A stretch of 37,471 bases of DNA from Proluteimonas flavola (lineage in GTDB: Bacteria > Pseudomonadota > Gammaproteobacteria > Xanthomonadales > Xanthomonadaceae): the NCBI RefSeq assembly GCF_021191705.1, contig NZ_JAIWPU010000058.1, positions 1-37,471 on the forward strand, given 5' to 3'. Both the position numbers and the translations under genes were made by a program. Under the pieces are notes generated by a model, which made no database searches, was not told the origin of the DNA, and worked only from the letters and a program-made list of their open reading frames with translations. Below are positions 1 through 9,375 of the stretch, piece by piece. How positions within the stretch are numbered: the first letter of the stretch is position 1; the number at the start of each line of letters is the position of its first letter.

Positions 1-179
1 GGGCTTGGGAACGAGGTCGATGTGCGGCCGCCCCGGCTCCCACACGTGCTCGGACACTGCGCGCCGTCGGCGTGCCGCACATCGCTCTCCACCTAAGACT
101 ACCTATCGAGGCAGACACAAGCGCGCTTGCGCGCGATGGGGTTGTCCCCGACCTCCCACCGGCCGCGCGATCCAGCGTT
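1..179. other. Left edge, no confident gene
   Basis: No gene can be supported here. Frame 1 is open from the first base to a TAA at 94-96 (about 31 codons). It could be the 3' end of a plus-strand gene entering from the left, but its composition is not persuasive and I do not recognise it. Bases 138-149 form a short GGGG/CCCC palindrome. The rest lies downstream of the minus-strand nei gene. Confidence 0.3.
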
Positions 180-989
180 TCAGATCTGGCAGCCGCGGCA
201 CCAGTACAGGCGGCGGCCGGCCAGACGTTCCTCAATGATGCGGCCATCGCCGCGCGGGCAGGGATCGCCCTTGCGCTCGAACACCTCGAAGCCGAACTGC
301 GCGCGGGTCGTCTCGAGGTAATCCTTGCCGGACGGCAGCGCGTCGTCGTGCTTGGCGCGATACGCGCGCCGTGGCACGTCGAGCAGCGCGTTCGCGAGAC
401 GGCGACGCTCGCCGGCGGCGAGGTCCTGCAGCACTCGGTGCGGCGAGAGTCTCGCCTGGAACAGCACTTCCGAGCGCAGATAGTTGCCCATGCCGGCGGC
501 GAAGGCCTGGTCGAGCAAGAGCACGGCCAGGTTGCGGCGGGCAAAGCGCGGCGTACGCATGTGCGCGAGCAGGGCCTTCGCATCGACCACGGGATCGAGG
601 ACATCCGGGCCGAGCTTGGACAGATAGGGTTGCGCGCCGAGTGCGTCGGTGCGCCACAGCGAGATCGACGGCGCCGCGTACAGCGCCGAGACGCCACGCA
701 CCGTCGCCAGTACCAGCCGCGGCAGCGCGACGTCGGGCAGGGCGTCGAGGTCCTCTGCGAAGCGCCAGAAGCCGAACAGGTGGCTGTGCGTGTACAGCGT
801 CCAGCCGCCTTCGACTGCGGTCAGCAGTGCCTTGCCGCGCGCTTCGACCGCGCGCACGCGCCGGCCTTCGAGCAGGTCGCGGCGGCGCTGCAACGCGGGA
901 TCGATGAAGCGCACATGGGTCAGCGTCTCGTCGACGAGCAGGGTCGACAGGCGATCGGCGAGTGCGTGGGTTTCAGGGCCTTCTGGCAT
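180..989 (-). CDS. nei: Endonuclease VIII (Fpg/Nei family DNA glycosylase)
   Basis: This is a base-excision repair glycosylase/AP lyase acting on oxidised pyrimidines. The protein is 269 aa, the usual length for Nei. The ATG at 989 was chosen over a TTG at 1001 because it gives the family N-terminus MPEGPE, whose Pro2 is the Schiff-base nucleophile and Glu3 a catalytic residue. The RGKALL motif carries Lys53. The helix-two-turn-helix segment LLLDQAFAAGMGNYLR and the C-terminal beta-hairpin zinc finger are recognisable. The finger is unusual: the last pair is intact (Cys264, Cys267 in YWCRGC), but the first pair reads Cys244-Pro-Arg-Gly247, so one zinc ligand is glycine. The gene is the last of a minus-strand run, 124 bp after the SDR gene. 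The family call is firm; full activity is uncertain because of the zinc-site change. Confidence 0.92.
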   Translation of the reverse strand: MPEGPETHALADRLSTLLVDETLTHVRFIDPALQRRRDLLEGRRVRAVEARGKALLTAVEGGWTLYTHSHLFGFWRFAEDLDALPDVALPRLVLATVRGVSALYAAPSISLWRTDALGAQPYLSKLGPDVLDPVVDAKALLAHMRTPRFARRNLAVLLLDQAFAAGMGNYLRSEVLFQARLSPHRVLQDLAAGERRRLANALLDVPRRAYRAKHDDALPSGKDYLETTRAQFGFEVFERKGDPCPRGDGRIIEERLAGRRLYWCRGCQI

Positions 990-1113
990 CGCCGCATCCA
1001 AGCAGCGGAGGTGTGGCGGCGTCGTGACATTCGCTGCGCTGCATGCTGGAAAACGCGCCCAGCGTCGCCAGCACTCCGGGGAGCTTGGAACGCCTGCGAA
1101 GCGCGTGCGCCGA

Positions 1114-1899
1114 TCAGATCGACGCCATCCGTCCGCCGTCGACCGGCAGGTTCACGCCGGTGACGTAGGCCGCAGCCGGCGAACACAGGAACGCGATGAC
1201 GCCCGCGGTCTCGGAAGGCTCGGCGAAACGGCCGGCGGGCACGCTGGCGCGCATCGATGCCAGCACGGCATCTTCGTCCTGGCCGGTGCGGCGGATGCGA
1301 TCCGCGACCACCTGGTCGATGCGGCCGGTGCGGGTATAGCCGGGCAGCACGTTGTTGACGGTGATGCCGTCGGGCGCGAGTTCGCGCGACAGGGTCTTGG
1401 CCCAGCTGGCGACCGCGCCGCGCACCGTGTTCGACACGCCCAGGCCGGCGATGGGTTCGCGTACCGAGGTCGAGACGACGTTGACGATGCGGCCCCACTT
1501 CGCGGCGCGCATCGCGGGCAGCACGGCCTGCACCAGCACCTGGCCGCCGATCAGATGGCGACGGAACGCGGCCTCGAACGCATCGAGCGGCGCTTCGTGC
1601 GCGGTGCCGCCGGCCGGGCCGCCGGTGTTGTTGACCAGGATCTGCACCGGATGCGCGGCGACATGCGCGGCGATCGCGGTGTGCAGCGCAGCGGAATCGT
1701 CCATGTCGACGGCGAGCGTGTGGTGCGTCTGCCCCTGCGCAGCCGGCAATGCGTCTACGACGGCCCGCAGTGCATCCGCGCGGCGCGCGAGCACGGTGAC
1801 GCTGGCGCCGAGCTGGGCCAGTTCGTGCGCGGTGGCGCGGCCGATGCCTTCGGAGGCGCCGCAGACGAGGGCGTGGCGGCCGGTGAGATCGAGGTCCAT
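1114..1899 (-). CDS. Divergent SDR-family protein (FabG-like, catalytic Tyr/Lys absent)
   Basis: This 261 aa protein has a short-chain dehydrogenase/reductase Rossmann fold, the usual SDR length. The nucleotide-binding glycine motif GASEGIG is at residues 14-20, NNTGG at 90-94, and the late motif VDGG near the C-terminus. The catalytic YxxxK is missing: the aligned segment reads SNTVR (residues 156-160), putting Ser at the Tyr position and Arg at the Lys position. A known SDR subgroup annotated as beta-ketoacyl-ACP-reductase-like also lacks the standard tetrad, so this is probably a real variant and not decay. The substrate is unknown. It lies 19 bp after the PaiB-like gene and is probably co-transcribed with it. 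Confidence 0.85.
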   Translation of the reverse strand: MDLDLTGRHALVCGASEGIGRATAHELAQLGASVTVLARRADALRAVVDALPAAQGQTHHTLAVDMDDSAALHTAIAAHVAAHPVQILVNNTGGPAGGTAHEAPLDAFEAAFRRHLIGGQVLVQAVLPAMRAAKWGRIVNVVSTSVREPIAGLGVSNTVRGAVASWAKTLSRELAPDGITVNNVLPGYTRTGRIDQVVADRIRRTGQDEDAVLASMRASVPAGRFAEPSETAGVIAFLCSPAAAYVTGVNLPVDGGRMASI

Positions 1900-1918
1900 A
1901 ACAGGCTCCGGTGCGGAA

Positions 1919-2536
1919 TCAGGATGCGATCGCGCGCATCATCGCGGCGATCTCGCGGGCATTCGTGTCACCGGCCGACAGCGCATCGGCCACCGCGCTG
2001 CGATTGGCGGCCGGATGGTTCTGGCTGAGCTTGTGCTTGATCTCGACCGCGTCGACGTGGAAGCGGAAGCCGACGATGCCGCGCAGTTGTCGGCGCTGGC
2101 GGTCGTCGTCGGGCTCGAAACGCCAGTCGCCGCCGACGCGGGCCTCGAAGACAGCGCTGGTGCGCGCGACCAGATCGGCCAGCGCGGCCTCGTCGTCGAA
2201 GCGTTCGAGCCGGCCGCGCAGATGCGCGGTGGCGTAGTTCCAAGTCGGCACGCGCGCGGCTTCGATCTTGTCCGGGTACCAGCCCGGCGACACGTAGGCG
2301 TGCGGACCGTGGACGATCATCAGCGCCGGACCGTCGTGCGTGGCCTGCGGATTCGGTCGCGCCCAATGGCCTTCGATGTGCAGCGCGTCGGCCTCGCGCC
2401 GATAGAGCACCGGCAACTGGCTGGCGAGCGGCGCGCCATCGGCAGCGCTCGTCACCAGCGTGACGAAGGCATCGCGCGCGAAAAGCGCGTCCAGCGACTG
2501 CAGGTCATCGACGGCAAAAGCGCGGGGCGTGTACAT
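1919..2536 (-). CDS. PaiB-like FMN-binding negative regulator family protein
   Basis: This 205 aa protein belongs to the FMN_bind_2/PaiB family, with a split-barrel flavin-binding fold related to pyridoxamine 5'-phosphate oxidases. Family hallmarks are the N-terminal MYTPRAF, the HGPHAYVSPGWY segment, PTWNY, and the C-terminal KHKLSQN. Bacillus PaiB is reported to repress sporulation and protease genes, but most proteobacterial members are uncharacterised, so a regulatory role is not proven here. There is no signal peptide, so it is cytoplasmic. It starts 27 bp after the small conserved gene and ends 19 bp before the SDR gene, in a tight minus-strand run. Confidence 0.85.
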   Translation of the reverse strand: MYTPRAFAVDDLQSLDALFARDAFVTLVTSAADGAPLASQLPVLYRREADALHIEGHWARPNPQATHDGPALMIVHGPHAYVSPGWYPDKIEAARVPTWNYATAHLRGRLERFDDEAALADLVARTSAVFEARVGGDWRFEPDDDRQRRQLRGIVGFRFHVDAVEIKHKLSQNHPAANRSAVADALSAGDTNAREIAAMMRAIAS

Positions 2537-2563
2537 CGTCTGCCGCGTGTCGGGCGTGCAGGC

Positions 2564-2878
2564 TCAGGCGCGCTTGCCGAGCGACTGCACCATACGATCG
2601 CGCAGCTGCGCATCGTCGTCGGCCTGAGGTGGCGCGATCTCGTCGAGCGTGAATCCGCGCTCGAGTGCGTCCTCGGGATCGAGGCCGTCCCATTCGACGA
2701 ATTCGGCATCGAGCAGCATGCTGCGCGCGGTGTCCTCGCTGTCGTAGACGAGGGTGTTGCCGTCGCTGTCGAGCACTTCGGCGACGCCGGCCTCGCGCAC
2801 GCGCAGGCGCGCCCAGATCACGGTGCGGCCGAGGGACGCGAGCCACCACTGGTCGTGGGTCATGTGCGCGTGTGTCAT
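2564..2878 (-). CDS. Small conserved hypothetical protein, acidic
   Basis: I do not recognise this 104 aa protein. It has no signal peptide or membrane helix and is acidic, with a WDGLDPED segment in the middle and a basic C-terminal tip (GKRA). The ATG at 2878 was chosen because GGAG lies 9 nt upstream; a TTG at 2881 and an ATG at 2863 are alternatives. It sits 16 bp after the small membrane protein gene and 27 bp before the PaiB-like gene, in the same orientation. The coding bias fits a real gene, but no function can be assigned. Confidence 0.65.
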   Translation of the reverse strand: MTHAHMTHDQWWLASLGRTVIWARLRVREAGVAEVLDSDGNTLVYDSEDTARSMLLDAEFVEWDGLDPEDALERGFTLDEIAPPQADDDAQLRDRMVQSLGKRA

Positions 2879-2894
2879 CAAGCGGAACTCCGGT

Positions 2895-3197
2895 TCAGGG
2901 GGCGATCCACCACAGCCACAGCACGGCCGAAGCGGCGAGTGCGCCGAGGATCACCATCAGGGAAATGCGGGCCGGCGTCGCCAGGCCCGTGAACTGCCGG
3001 TCGGGCACTTCGTAATAGCGGCCGGCCAGCAACCAGCCCAACGCCGCGGGCTGCATGAACGCGTTCTCGCCGAAGCGGCCGCGCACCGCGGGATGCCGGT
3101 CGCGCAGATGCACCAGCGACAGCGGCCAGAAAATCACGAACGCGGTGAACCCGCCGATCGCGACACCGAAGAAGCACAGGGCGAGGAAGAGGGTCAA
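2895..3197 (-). CDS. Small two-helix membrane protein
   Basis: This protein of about 100 aa has one hydrophobic helix at each end (FLALCFFGVAIGGFTAFVIF and ISLMVILGALAASAVLWLWW) and a polar centre with RDRHP and LLAGRYYEVPDRQF. The reading frame is open upstream to 3302, but that part runs through an intergenic inverted repeat and is unlikely to be translated, so I place the start at a TTG at 3197. No convincing ribosome binding site supports this, and the start is uncertain. The layout (N-terminal helix, central RYY/D segment, C-terminal helix ending near Trp) resembles UspB-type small stress membrane proteins, but that is only a likeness. Confidence 0.55.
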   Translation of the reverse strand: MTLFLALCFFGVAIGGFTAFVIFWPLSLVHLRDRHPAVRGRFGENAFMQPAALGWLLAGRYYEVPDRQFTGLATPARISLMVILGALAASAVLWLWWIAP

Positions 3198-3202
3198 TGG
3201 AG

Positions 3203-3324
3203 AGCCGGGATTGGGGAAACGGGATTCGGGATTTGGAAACGCAAAATTTTTCTCCGGCCGGTGCAAGTGACGCGAGGGCGACCCGCTTCTTCGAATCCCC
3301 AATCCCCAATCACGAATTCCGGCT
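3203..3324. repeat. Imperfect inverted repeat of GGGATTGGGGA type (REP/BIME-like)
   Basis: The left arm (3203-3232) starts AGCCGGGATTGGGG and continues with GGGATTCGGGATTT. The right arm (3293-3324) is its approximate reverse complement, TCCCCAATCCCCAATC, ending CCGGCT. The outer AGCCGG/CCGGCT ends match exactly. The 60-base loop contains an A/T run at 3243-3251. Short GGGATT/AATCCC intergenic repeats of this kind are common in Xanthomonas relatives. The element sits between the asnS stop and the small membrane gene, where it could fold as an RNA hairpin and act as a terminator or mRNA stabiliser. Confidence 0.65.
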
Positions 3325-3326
3325 CC

Positions 3327-4727
<1,401 letters not shown>

Positions 4728-4836
4728 GCCTTGAATCCTGGAAATCCGGTCCGATAACACGCGGCAGCACAGTCTACCGGAGCCGGACTGCGCGTCGGCG
4801 TCTCCGGTTGCCAGCCGGCGTTCGGGTCCACGGGAG

Positions 4837-4848
4837 TACACTCGCATC
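4837..4848 (+). promoter_or_regulatory. Candidate -10 box placing the start site at the ATG (leaderless mRNA)
   Basis: TACACT at 4837-4842 matches a sigma-70 -10 box at four of six positions. It ends six bases before the ATG of the iron-sulfur carrier gene, so transcription would begin at or next to the start codon. No Shine-Dalgarno sequence is visible upstream of that ATG. No good -35 box is seen, so this is a weak prediction. Confidence 0.3.
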
Positions 4849-5208
4849 ATGTCCATCGCACTCGCCCCCGCCGCCCTGGAGCGTGCTCGCCGCTTCCTGG
4901 CGGCCAGCCCCGGCGCACTCGGACTGCGCTTCGGCGTCACCAGGACCGGGTGTTCGGGCTGGGGTTACGTGGTCGACATCGCCCATGAGGAACAGCCGGG
5001 CGATGCGATCAGCGAACAGGACGGCGTGCGCATCTATGTCGACACGGCCAGCCAGCCGATCGTCGACGGGACACGGATTGATTTCGCGCAGAAGGGCCTG
5101 AACCAGGAATTCGTGTTCGACAACCCGAACGCCGCCGCGGCCTGTGGTTGTGGCGAGAGTTTCACCGTCGACGAATCCCACCGCCCGACTGCGCTCGATC
5201 TGCGCTGA
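4849..5208 (+). CDS. A-type iron-sulfur cluster carrier (IscA/SufA/ErpA family)
   Basis: This 119 aa HesB/IscA-family protein would deliver or hold Fe-S clusters during cofactor assembly in the cytoplasm. The three conserved cluster-binding cysteines are present: Cys35 in TGCSGWGY, and Cys99 and Cys101 in CGCGESF. The length is slightly over the usual 107-116 aa because of a C-terminal tail ending TALDLR. It stands alone, with no isc or suf genes around it, so I cannot tell IscA, SufA and ErpA apart. It is divergent from asnS and convergent with the P1 peptidase (27 bp gap). Confidence 0.9.
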   Translation: MSIALAPAALERARRFLAASPGALGLRFGVTRTGCSGWGYVVDIAHEEQPGDAISEQDGVRIYVDTASQPIVDGTRIDFAQKGLNQEFVFDNPNAAAACGCGESFTVDESHRPTALDLR

Positions 5209-5235
5209 GACGCGGGGCGCCTGGCCGGCATCGCA

Positions 5236-6405
5236 TCAGATGCCGTCAGCCTGCCGCGCAGGCTGCAGGGCGCTGGCCCGGTCGAGGGCACGCAGCACCT
5301 CCGCCAGCGGTAGTGCCTGCACCGTGCCGCGGTGCCCCCGGGTCGTGGTGGCACGGAACATCGAGTTGAGGATCGCCTCCTCGGTCGCGTCGGCGACCGC
5401 TTCGAAGTAGGGCGTCAGGGCGTCGTCCGGCAGGGCCCGGATCGCCGGCATCGGTGCGCCCGGCGCGCGCCGCGATGCCGGTGCGTTGCTGAAGGCGATC
5501 ACGTAGTCGCCGGAGCCGTGCGACATCACCGATCCGGTGCGCGCCAGCCCGGCCAGCGCACGCCGCGCGATGCGGCCGAGCTGGCGGGCATCGACGGTGG
5601 CATCGGTGGCGACGACGATCATGATGCTGCCGTCGCCATTGTCCGGCGATGTGGCGGCCGGCGCCGGGGCTCGTGGATCGTGCAGGTGGCCGGGCATCGG
5701 CACCCCGGCGATCGTCAGCCGTCCGCCGTAGTTGCTCTGTACCAGTACACCGATCGTGTCGCCGCCGGGCAGGCGCCGCGAGCTGGTGCCTATGCCGCCT
5801 TTCCAGCCGAACGCCACCGTGCCGGTGCCGGCGCCGACCGCGCCTTCCTCGACCTCGCTGCCGGCCTGCGCCAATGCATCCACGACATGGGCAGGTGACA
5901 GTGCTCGGGCGCGGATGTCGTTGAGGAAGCCGTCGTTGGTCTCGCCGACCACGGGGTTGATCGAACGCACCTCGGCCATGCCCGGCTGCCCGAGCATCCA
6001 GCCGACCAGCGCATCCGCCGCGCGCCAGACCCCCAGCGTGCCGGTCAGCAGGATCGGCGTTTCGAGTTCGCCCAGCTCATCGACCTGGGTCGTGCCGATC
6101 AGCTTGCCGAAGCCGTTGCCGACCTCGATCGCCGCAGGCACGCGCTGCAGATACGGATTGGCTTCGTGCGGCAGGATCGCGGTGACGCCGGTACGCAGCG
6201 TATCGCCGGCGATCAGCGTGTGCTGTCCGACACGGACACCGGGGACATCGGTGATCGCGTTGCGCGGGCCGGTGGGCAGCGGGCCGATGACGATCCCGGC
6301 GTCGCGTGCGCGCGGACGGGCATCGTCCTGAGGGCCGGTACCGGCAGAGCTGGCGCAACAGGCCAGCACGAGGACGGGGGCGAGCAGCAGCGATTTCATC
6401 GGCAT
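5236..6405 (-). CDS. P1 family peptidase (DmpA-type aminopeptidase), probable lipoprotein
   Basis: This protein of about 389 aa is an N-terminal-nucleophile hydrolase of the DmpA/BapA family (MEROPS P1, formerly S58), whose members remove N-terminal residues, including D-amino acids or beta-alanine, from peptides. Family landmarks are ITDVPGVRVGQHT near residues 51-63, NPVVGETNDGFLND (150-163), and the self-cleavage site DGS|IMIVVATDA, with the expected nucleophile Ser260 followed by GSGDYVIAFS. An N-terminal hydrophobic stretch ends VLVLAC (Cys16), a plausible lipobox, so the enzyme is probably periplasmic. ATGs at 6405 and 6399 are both possible; no strong ribosome binding site decides. It diverges from the TonB receptor gene, which supports a role in peptide use. 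Confidence 0.9.
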   Translation of the reverse strand: MPMKSLLLAPVLVLACCASSAGTGPQDDARPRARDAGIVIGPLPTGPRNAITDVPGVRVGQHTLIAGDTLRTGVTAILPHEANPYLQRVPAAIEVGNGFGKLIGTTQVDELGELETPILLTGTLGVWRAADALVGWMLGQPGMAEVRSINPVVGETNDGFLNDIRARALSPAHVVDALAQAGSEVEEGAVGAGTGTVAFGWKGGIGTSSRRLPGGDTIGVLVQSNYGGRLTIAGVPMPGHLHDPRAPAPAATSPDNGDGSIMIVVATDATVDARQLGRIARRALAGLARTGSVMSHGSGDYVIAFSNAPASRRAPGAPMPAIRALPDDALTPYFEAVADATEEAILNSMFRATTTRGHRGTVQALPLAEVLRALDRASALQPARQADGI

Positions 6406-6466
6406 GGGGTTCTGCGCTGGAGCGGAGACTGGAAGGTATTGTCGCGGCAGCGGGTTGCCGGCGTTT

Positions 6467-6509
6467 GGGGGTTTCCCCCGATGATGCCGCCCCGGGGCCT
6501 GCCTAGGAT
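6467..6509 (+). promoter_or_regulatory. Palindrome GGGGGTTTCCCCC-GATGATG with -10 box before the TonB receptor gene
   Basis: A perfect palindrome, five G, three T, five C, occupies 6467-6479 and is followed directly by GATGATGCCG. A -10-like TAGGAT lies at 6504-6509, 31 nt from the palindrome centre, so the palindrome would sit around position -42 where a class II activator binds. The dgcN promoter has a matching arrangement. The gap between the divergent start codons (6406-6619) holds nothing else I recognise. Confidence 0.55.
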
Positions 6510-6619
6510 GGAATCCACCCAGCTTCTCCACCGCCGATGCGGTGCGGCCCAGGTGCATTCGGATCACCGAAGGCCCAGTCGCAGCGCGCTCATCACCCTA
6601 CTGCAGACGAGGCCCGCCT

Positions 6620-9328
6620 GTGAATGTCGCCCCCACTCTGAAAACACCACTGGCATGCGCCATCGGTCTCGTGCTGTCATGCAGCCTGCCTGCGATGGCG
6701 CAGGCCGTGGACGCGTCCGCGCAGGACGACCAGGTCAAGACGATGTCGAGCGTGACCGTCAGCGCCTCGCGCATCGATCGCCCCGGCTTCGTGTCGCCGA
6801 CCCCGATGGTGCAGATCACTCCCGAGGAGCTCGACGTGGTGGCCCGGCCTAACATCGCGGCGGCGCTGAACGATCTGCCGCAGTTCCGTGCGACCACCTC
6901 GGCCCAGACCACCGGCACCAACACCAGTGCCGGCTCGGCGCCGGTGGATCTGCGCGGGCTGGGCGTCAACCGCACCCTGGTGCTGCTCGATGGTCGCCGC
7001 TTCGTCAGCGAGAACGACCTCAACACCATTCCCACGATCATGATCCGCGATGTCGACGTGGTGACCGGTGGCGCCTCGGCGGCTTGGGGTTCGGGCGCGG
7101 TCGGTGGCGTGGTCAACATCGGCATCGACGAGTCGCTGGAGGGCATGAAGTTCGATCTGCACGGGGGCCAGTCGGAATACTCCGATGCGCAACAGCGCGC
7201 GCTTGGTTTCGTCTTCGGCAATGGCTTCGCCGGCGATCGCGGCCATGTGGTGGTGGGCGCGGAGTATTCCGACCACGACGGCATCATTCCCAAGATCAGC
7301 CGTCCGGGCATCGGCCGCTGGACCCAGGTGGCCAACGGCGACGGCAGCTACACCACGGTCGGCGATGTCGGCTTCTCGAACGCGGCCTACGGCGGCCTCA
7401 TCACCACCGGTGTTCTGGCGGGCAAGGCGTTCAATCCGGACGGCTCCCTGCGTGATTTCGAAACCGGCCGGGTGGTGGGCAACTCGATGGTCGGCGGCGA
7501 GGGGCCGTCGTCGGACGACCTGAGCCCGTTGATGACGCCGCAGACGCGCTGGGCTGGGCTGGCGCGTGCGACCTATTGGCTGACCGACGATCTCAAGCTG
7601 ACCGCGGAGTACCGCCGCTCGCGCGTGTCCAACGACTATCCCTATGTCGGCGACGACAACCGCGGTGATCTGACGATCGGCATCGACAACGCGTTCCTGT
7701 CCGACGAAGTGCGCCAGGCGATGCTGGACGCCGGCCAGACCAGTTTCCGGATGGGCCGCTTCAACACCGCCGATTTCGCGGGTTCGCGGATGGATTTCGA
7801 GCGCGTGACCGATCAGGCCACGCTGGCCCTGGATGGCCAGTTCGGACAGGGCTGGCGCTGGAGTGCGTTCTACAGCTACGGCGAGTACGAGAACAACCAG
7901 AACGTGGCCTATCGCATCCTGCGCGACAACTACGCGCGCTCGGTCGATTCGGTCATCGATCCGGCGACCGGCAACGCGGTCTGCCGGGTCGCGCTGACCG
8001 ATCCGGGTACCGATTGCGTGCCGATCAACCTGTTCGGACTCGGCGCGCCTTCGGAGGCCGCACAGGCCTATGTGACCGGAACGCCGCGCAGCCGTTCGCG
8101 CACCACGCTGCACTTGGGTGGCGTGGATCTGCGGGGCGAGCCCTTCGAGCTGCCGGCCGGCCCGGTCTCGGTGGCGATGGGCATCGATGCACGCCGCGAG
8201 TCGGTGCGGGTGGGGATGGACCCGCTGAGCGCAGCGCAGGCGTTCACCCGCTGGAACCCGGCCGCGATGGAAGGCGATTACACGGTCAAGGAAGGCTTCT
8301 TCGAAACCATCGTGCCGGTGCTTGCCGACGTGCCGGGCTTCCGCAATCTGGAATTCAACGGGGCCGCGCGCCTGAGCCACTACGACACCACCGGTTCGAT
8401 CTGGTCGTGGAAGGCCGGTGTGACCAACGAGTTCTTCGAAGGCTTCCGCGGCCGCTTCACCCGTTCGCGTGATATCCGCTCGGCCAATCTGTCCGAGCTC
8501 TACACCCAGACCACGACCGGCTACAACAACGTCATCGACCCGATGACCGGCACCACCGTGTACGCGCTGACCAATGGCGGCGGCAATCCCGACCTGACCC
8601 CGGAGGAAGCCGACACCACGACCTTCGGTTTCACCTGGTCGCCGACCGGGGTGCCGGGTCTGGACCTGTCGATCGACTACTTCGACATCGACATCTCCAA
8701 CGTCATCGTCTCGGTCAGTGCGCAGGACATCCTGACGCGCTGCTTCAACGGCAATGCCGAGATGTGCGCACGGGTGGAGCGCGATGGCGCGGGCAACCTC
8801 GTCCGGATCGTCTCCAGCCAGGCCAACCTGGCGCGTTACCAGACCAACGGTATCGACCTGGAAGCGGCCTATCTGCTGCCGATGTCGCGGTTTTCCTCGC
8901 TACCCGGCGCGCTCAACCTGCGTCTGCTGGGCACTTGGGTCGACAGCCTGACCACCGATGACGGCATCAGCCAGATCGAGTACGTGACTTCGCAGGGGTA
9001 CTCGTTCGGCCTGGGCACGCCGCGCTGGCGCGGTGTGGCGTCGCTCGGCTACCAGAACGCCGACTTCGGTGTGGACCTGCGCGCGCGCTACATCTCGGCC
9101 GGCAACTACAACACCACGCTGGAGCTGACCAATAACGCCATCCCCAGCTACGTCTACGTGGACCTGGGGCTGAAGTACAGGCTGCGCTACGACAACGGCC
9201 CGGACGTGGAGTTCTACGCCAACGCCTCGAACCTGCTCGGCAAGGATCCGCCGGTGGGCTCGCTGTACTCGCCCTATTACGACGTGATCGGCCGCTACGT
9301 CACCCTGGGCGCGCGGATGCGGTTCTGA
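6620..9328 (+). CDS. TonB-dependent outer-membrane receptor
   Basis: This protein of about 902 aa forms a 22-strand outer-membrane beta-barrel with a plug, importing its ligand with energy from TonB-ExbBD. A GTG at 6620 is chosen: it gives a signal peptide ending AMAQA and avoids 26 unlikely residues upstream. The plug starts near SSVTVSASR (possible TonB box), followed by ITPEELDVVARPNIAAAL, DLRGLGVNRTLVLLDGRRF and VVTGGASAAWGSGAVGGVVNI. The barrel ends in GARMRF, with the C-terminal Phe typical of outer-membrane proteins. No N-terminal signalling (STN) domain is present. The ligand is not readable from sequence. It heads a plus-strand series of secreted peptidases, so a peptide ligand is the best inference. 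Confidence 0.93.
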   Translation: MNVAPTLKTPLACAIGLVLSCSLPAMAQAVDASAQDDQVKTMSSVTVSASRIDRPGFVSPTPMVQITPEELDVVARPNIAAALNDLPQFRATTSAQTTGTNTSAGSAPVDLRGLGVNRTLVLLDGRRFVSENDLNTIPTIMIRDVDVVTGGASAAWGSGAVGGVVNIGIDESLEGMKFDLHGGQSEYSDAQQRALGFVFGNGFAGDRGHVVVGAEYSDHDGIIPKISRPGIGRWTQVANGDGSYTTVGDVGFSNAAYGGLITTGVLAGKAFNPDGSLRDFETGRVVGNSMVGGEGPSSDDLSPLMTPQTRWAGLARATYWLTDDLKLTAEYRRSRVSNDYPYVGDDNRGDLTIGIDNAFLSDEVRQAMLDAGQTSFRMGRFNTADFAGSRMDFERVTDQATLALDGQFGQGWRWSAFYSYGEYENNQNVAYRILRDNYARSVDSVIDPATGNAVCRVALTDPGTDCVPINLFGLGAPSEAAQAYVTGTPRSRSRTTLHLGGVDLRGEPFELPAGPVSVAMGIDARRESVRVGMDPLSAAQAFTRWNPAAMEGDYTVKEGFFETIVPVLADVPGFRNLEFNGAARLSHYDTTGSIWSWKAGVTNEFFEGFRGRFTRSRDIRSANLSELYTQTTTGYNNVIDPMTGTTVYALTNGGGNPDLTPEEADTTTFGFTWSPTGVPGLDLSIDYFDIDISNVIVSVSAQDILTRCFNGNAEMCARVERDGAGNLVRIVSSQANLARYQTNGIDLEAAYLLPMSRFSSLPGALNLRLLGTWVDSLTTDDGISQIEYVTSQGYSFGLGTPRWRGVASLGYQNADFGVDLRARYISAGNYNTTLELTNNAIPSYVYVDLGLKYRLRYDNGPDVEFYANASNLLGKDPPVGSLYSPYYDVIGRYVTLGARMRF

Positions 9329-9375
9329 TCCGCATCGCGATGCAGGCGTGACCCCATACACCACCACGAGACCCG

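Noticed and set aside
138..151. GGGGTTGTCCCCGA, similar to the receptor/dgcN palindromes
   Set aside because: The symmetry is even-length with a TTGT centre, lacks GATG, and no gene start lies suitably downstream; probably chance.
72..1163. Long plus-strand open frame opposite nei
   Set aside because: It is antisense to nei, which has clear motifs; the open frame is a by-product of high GC.
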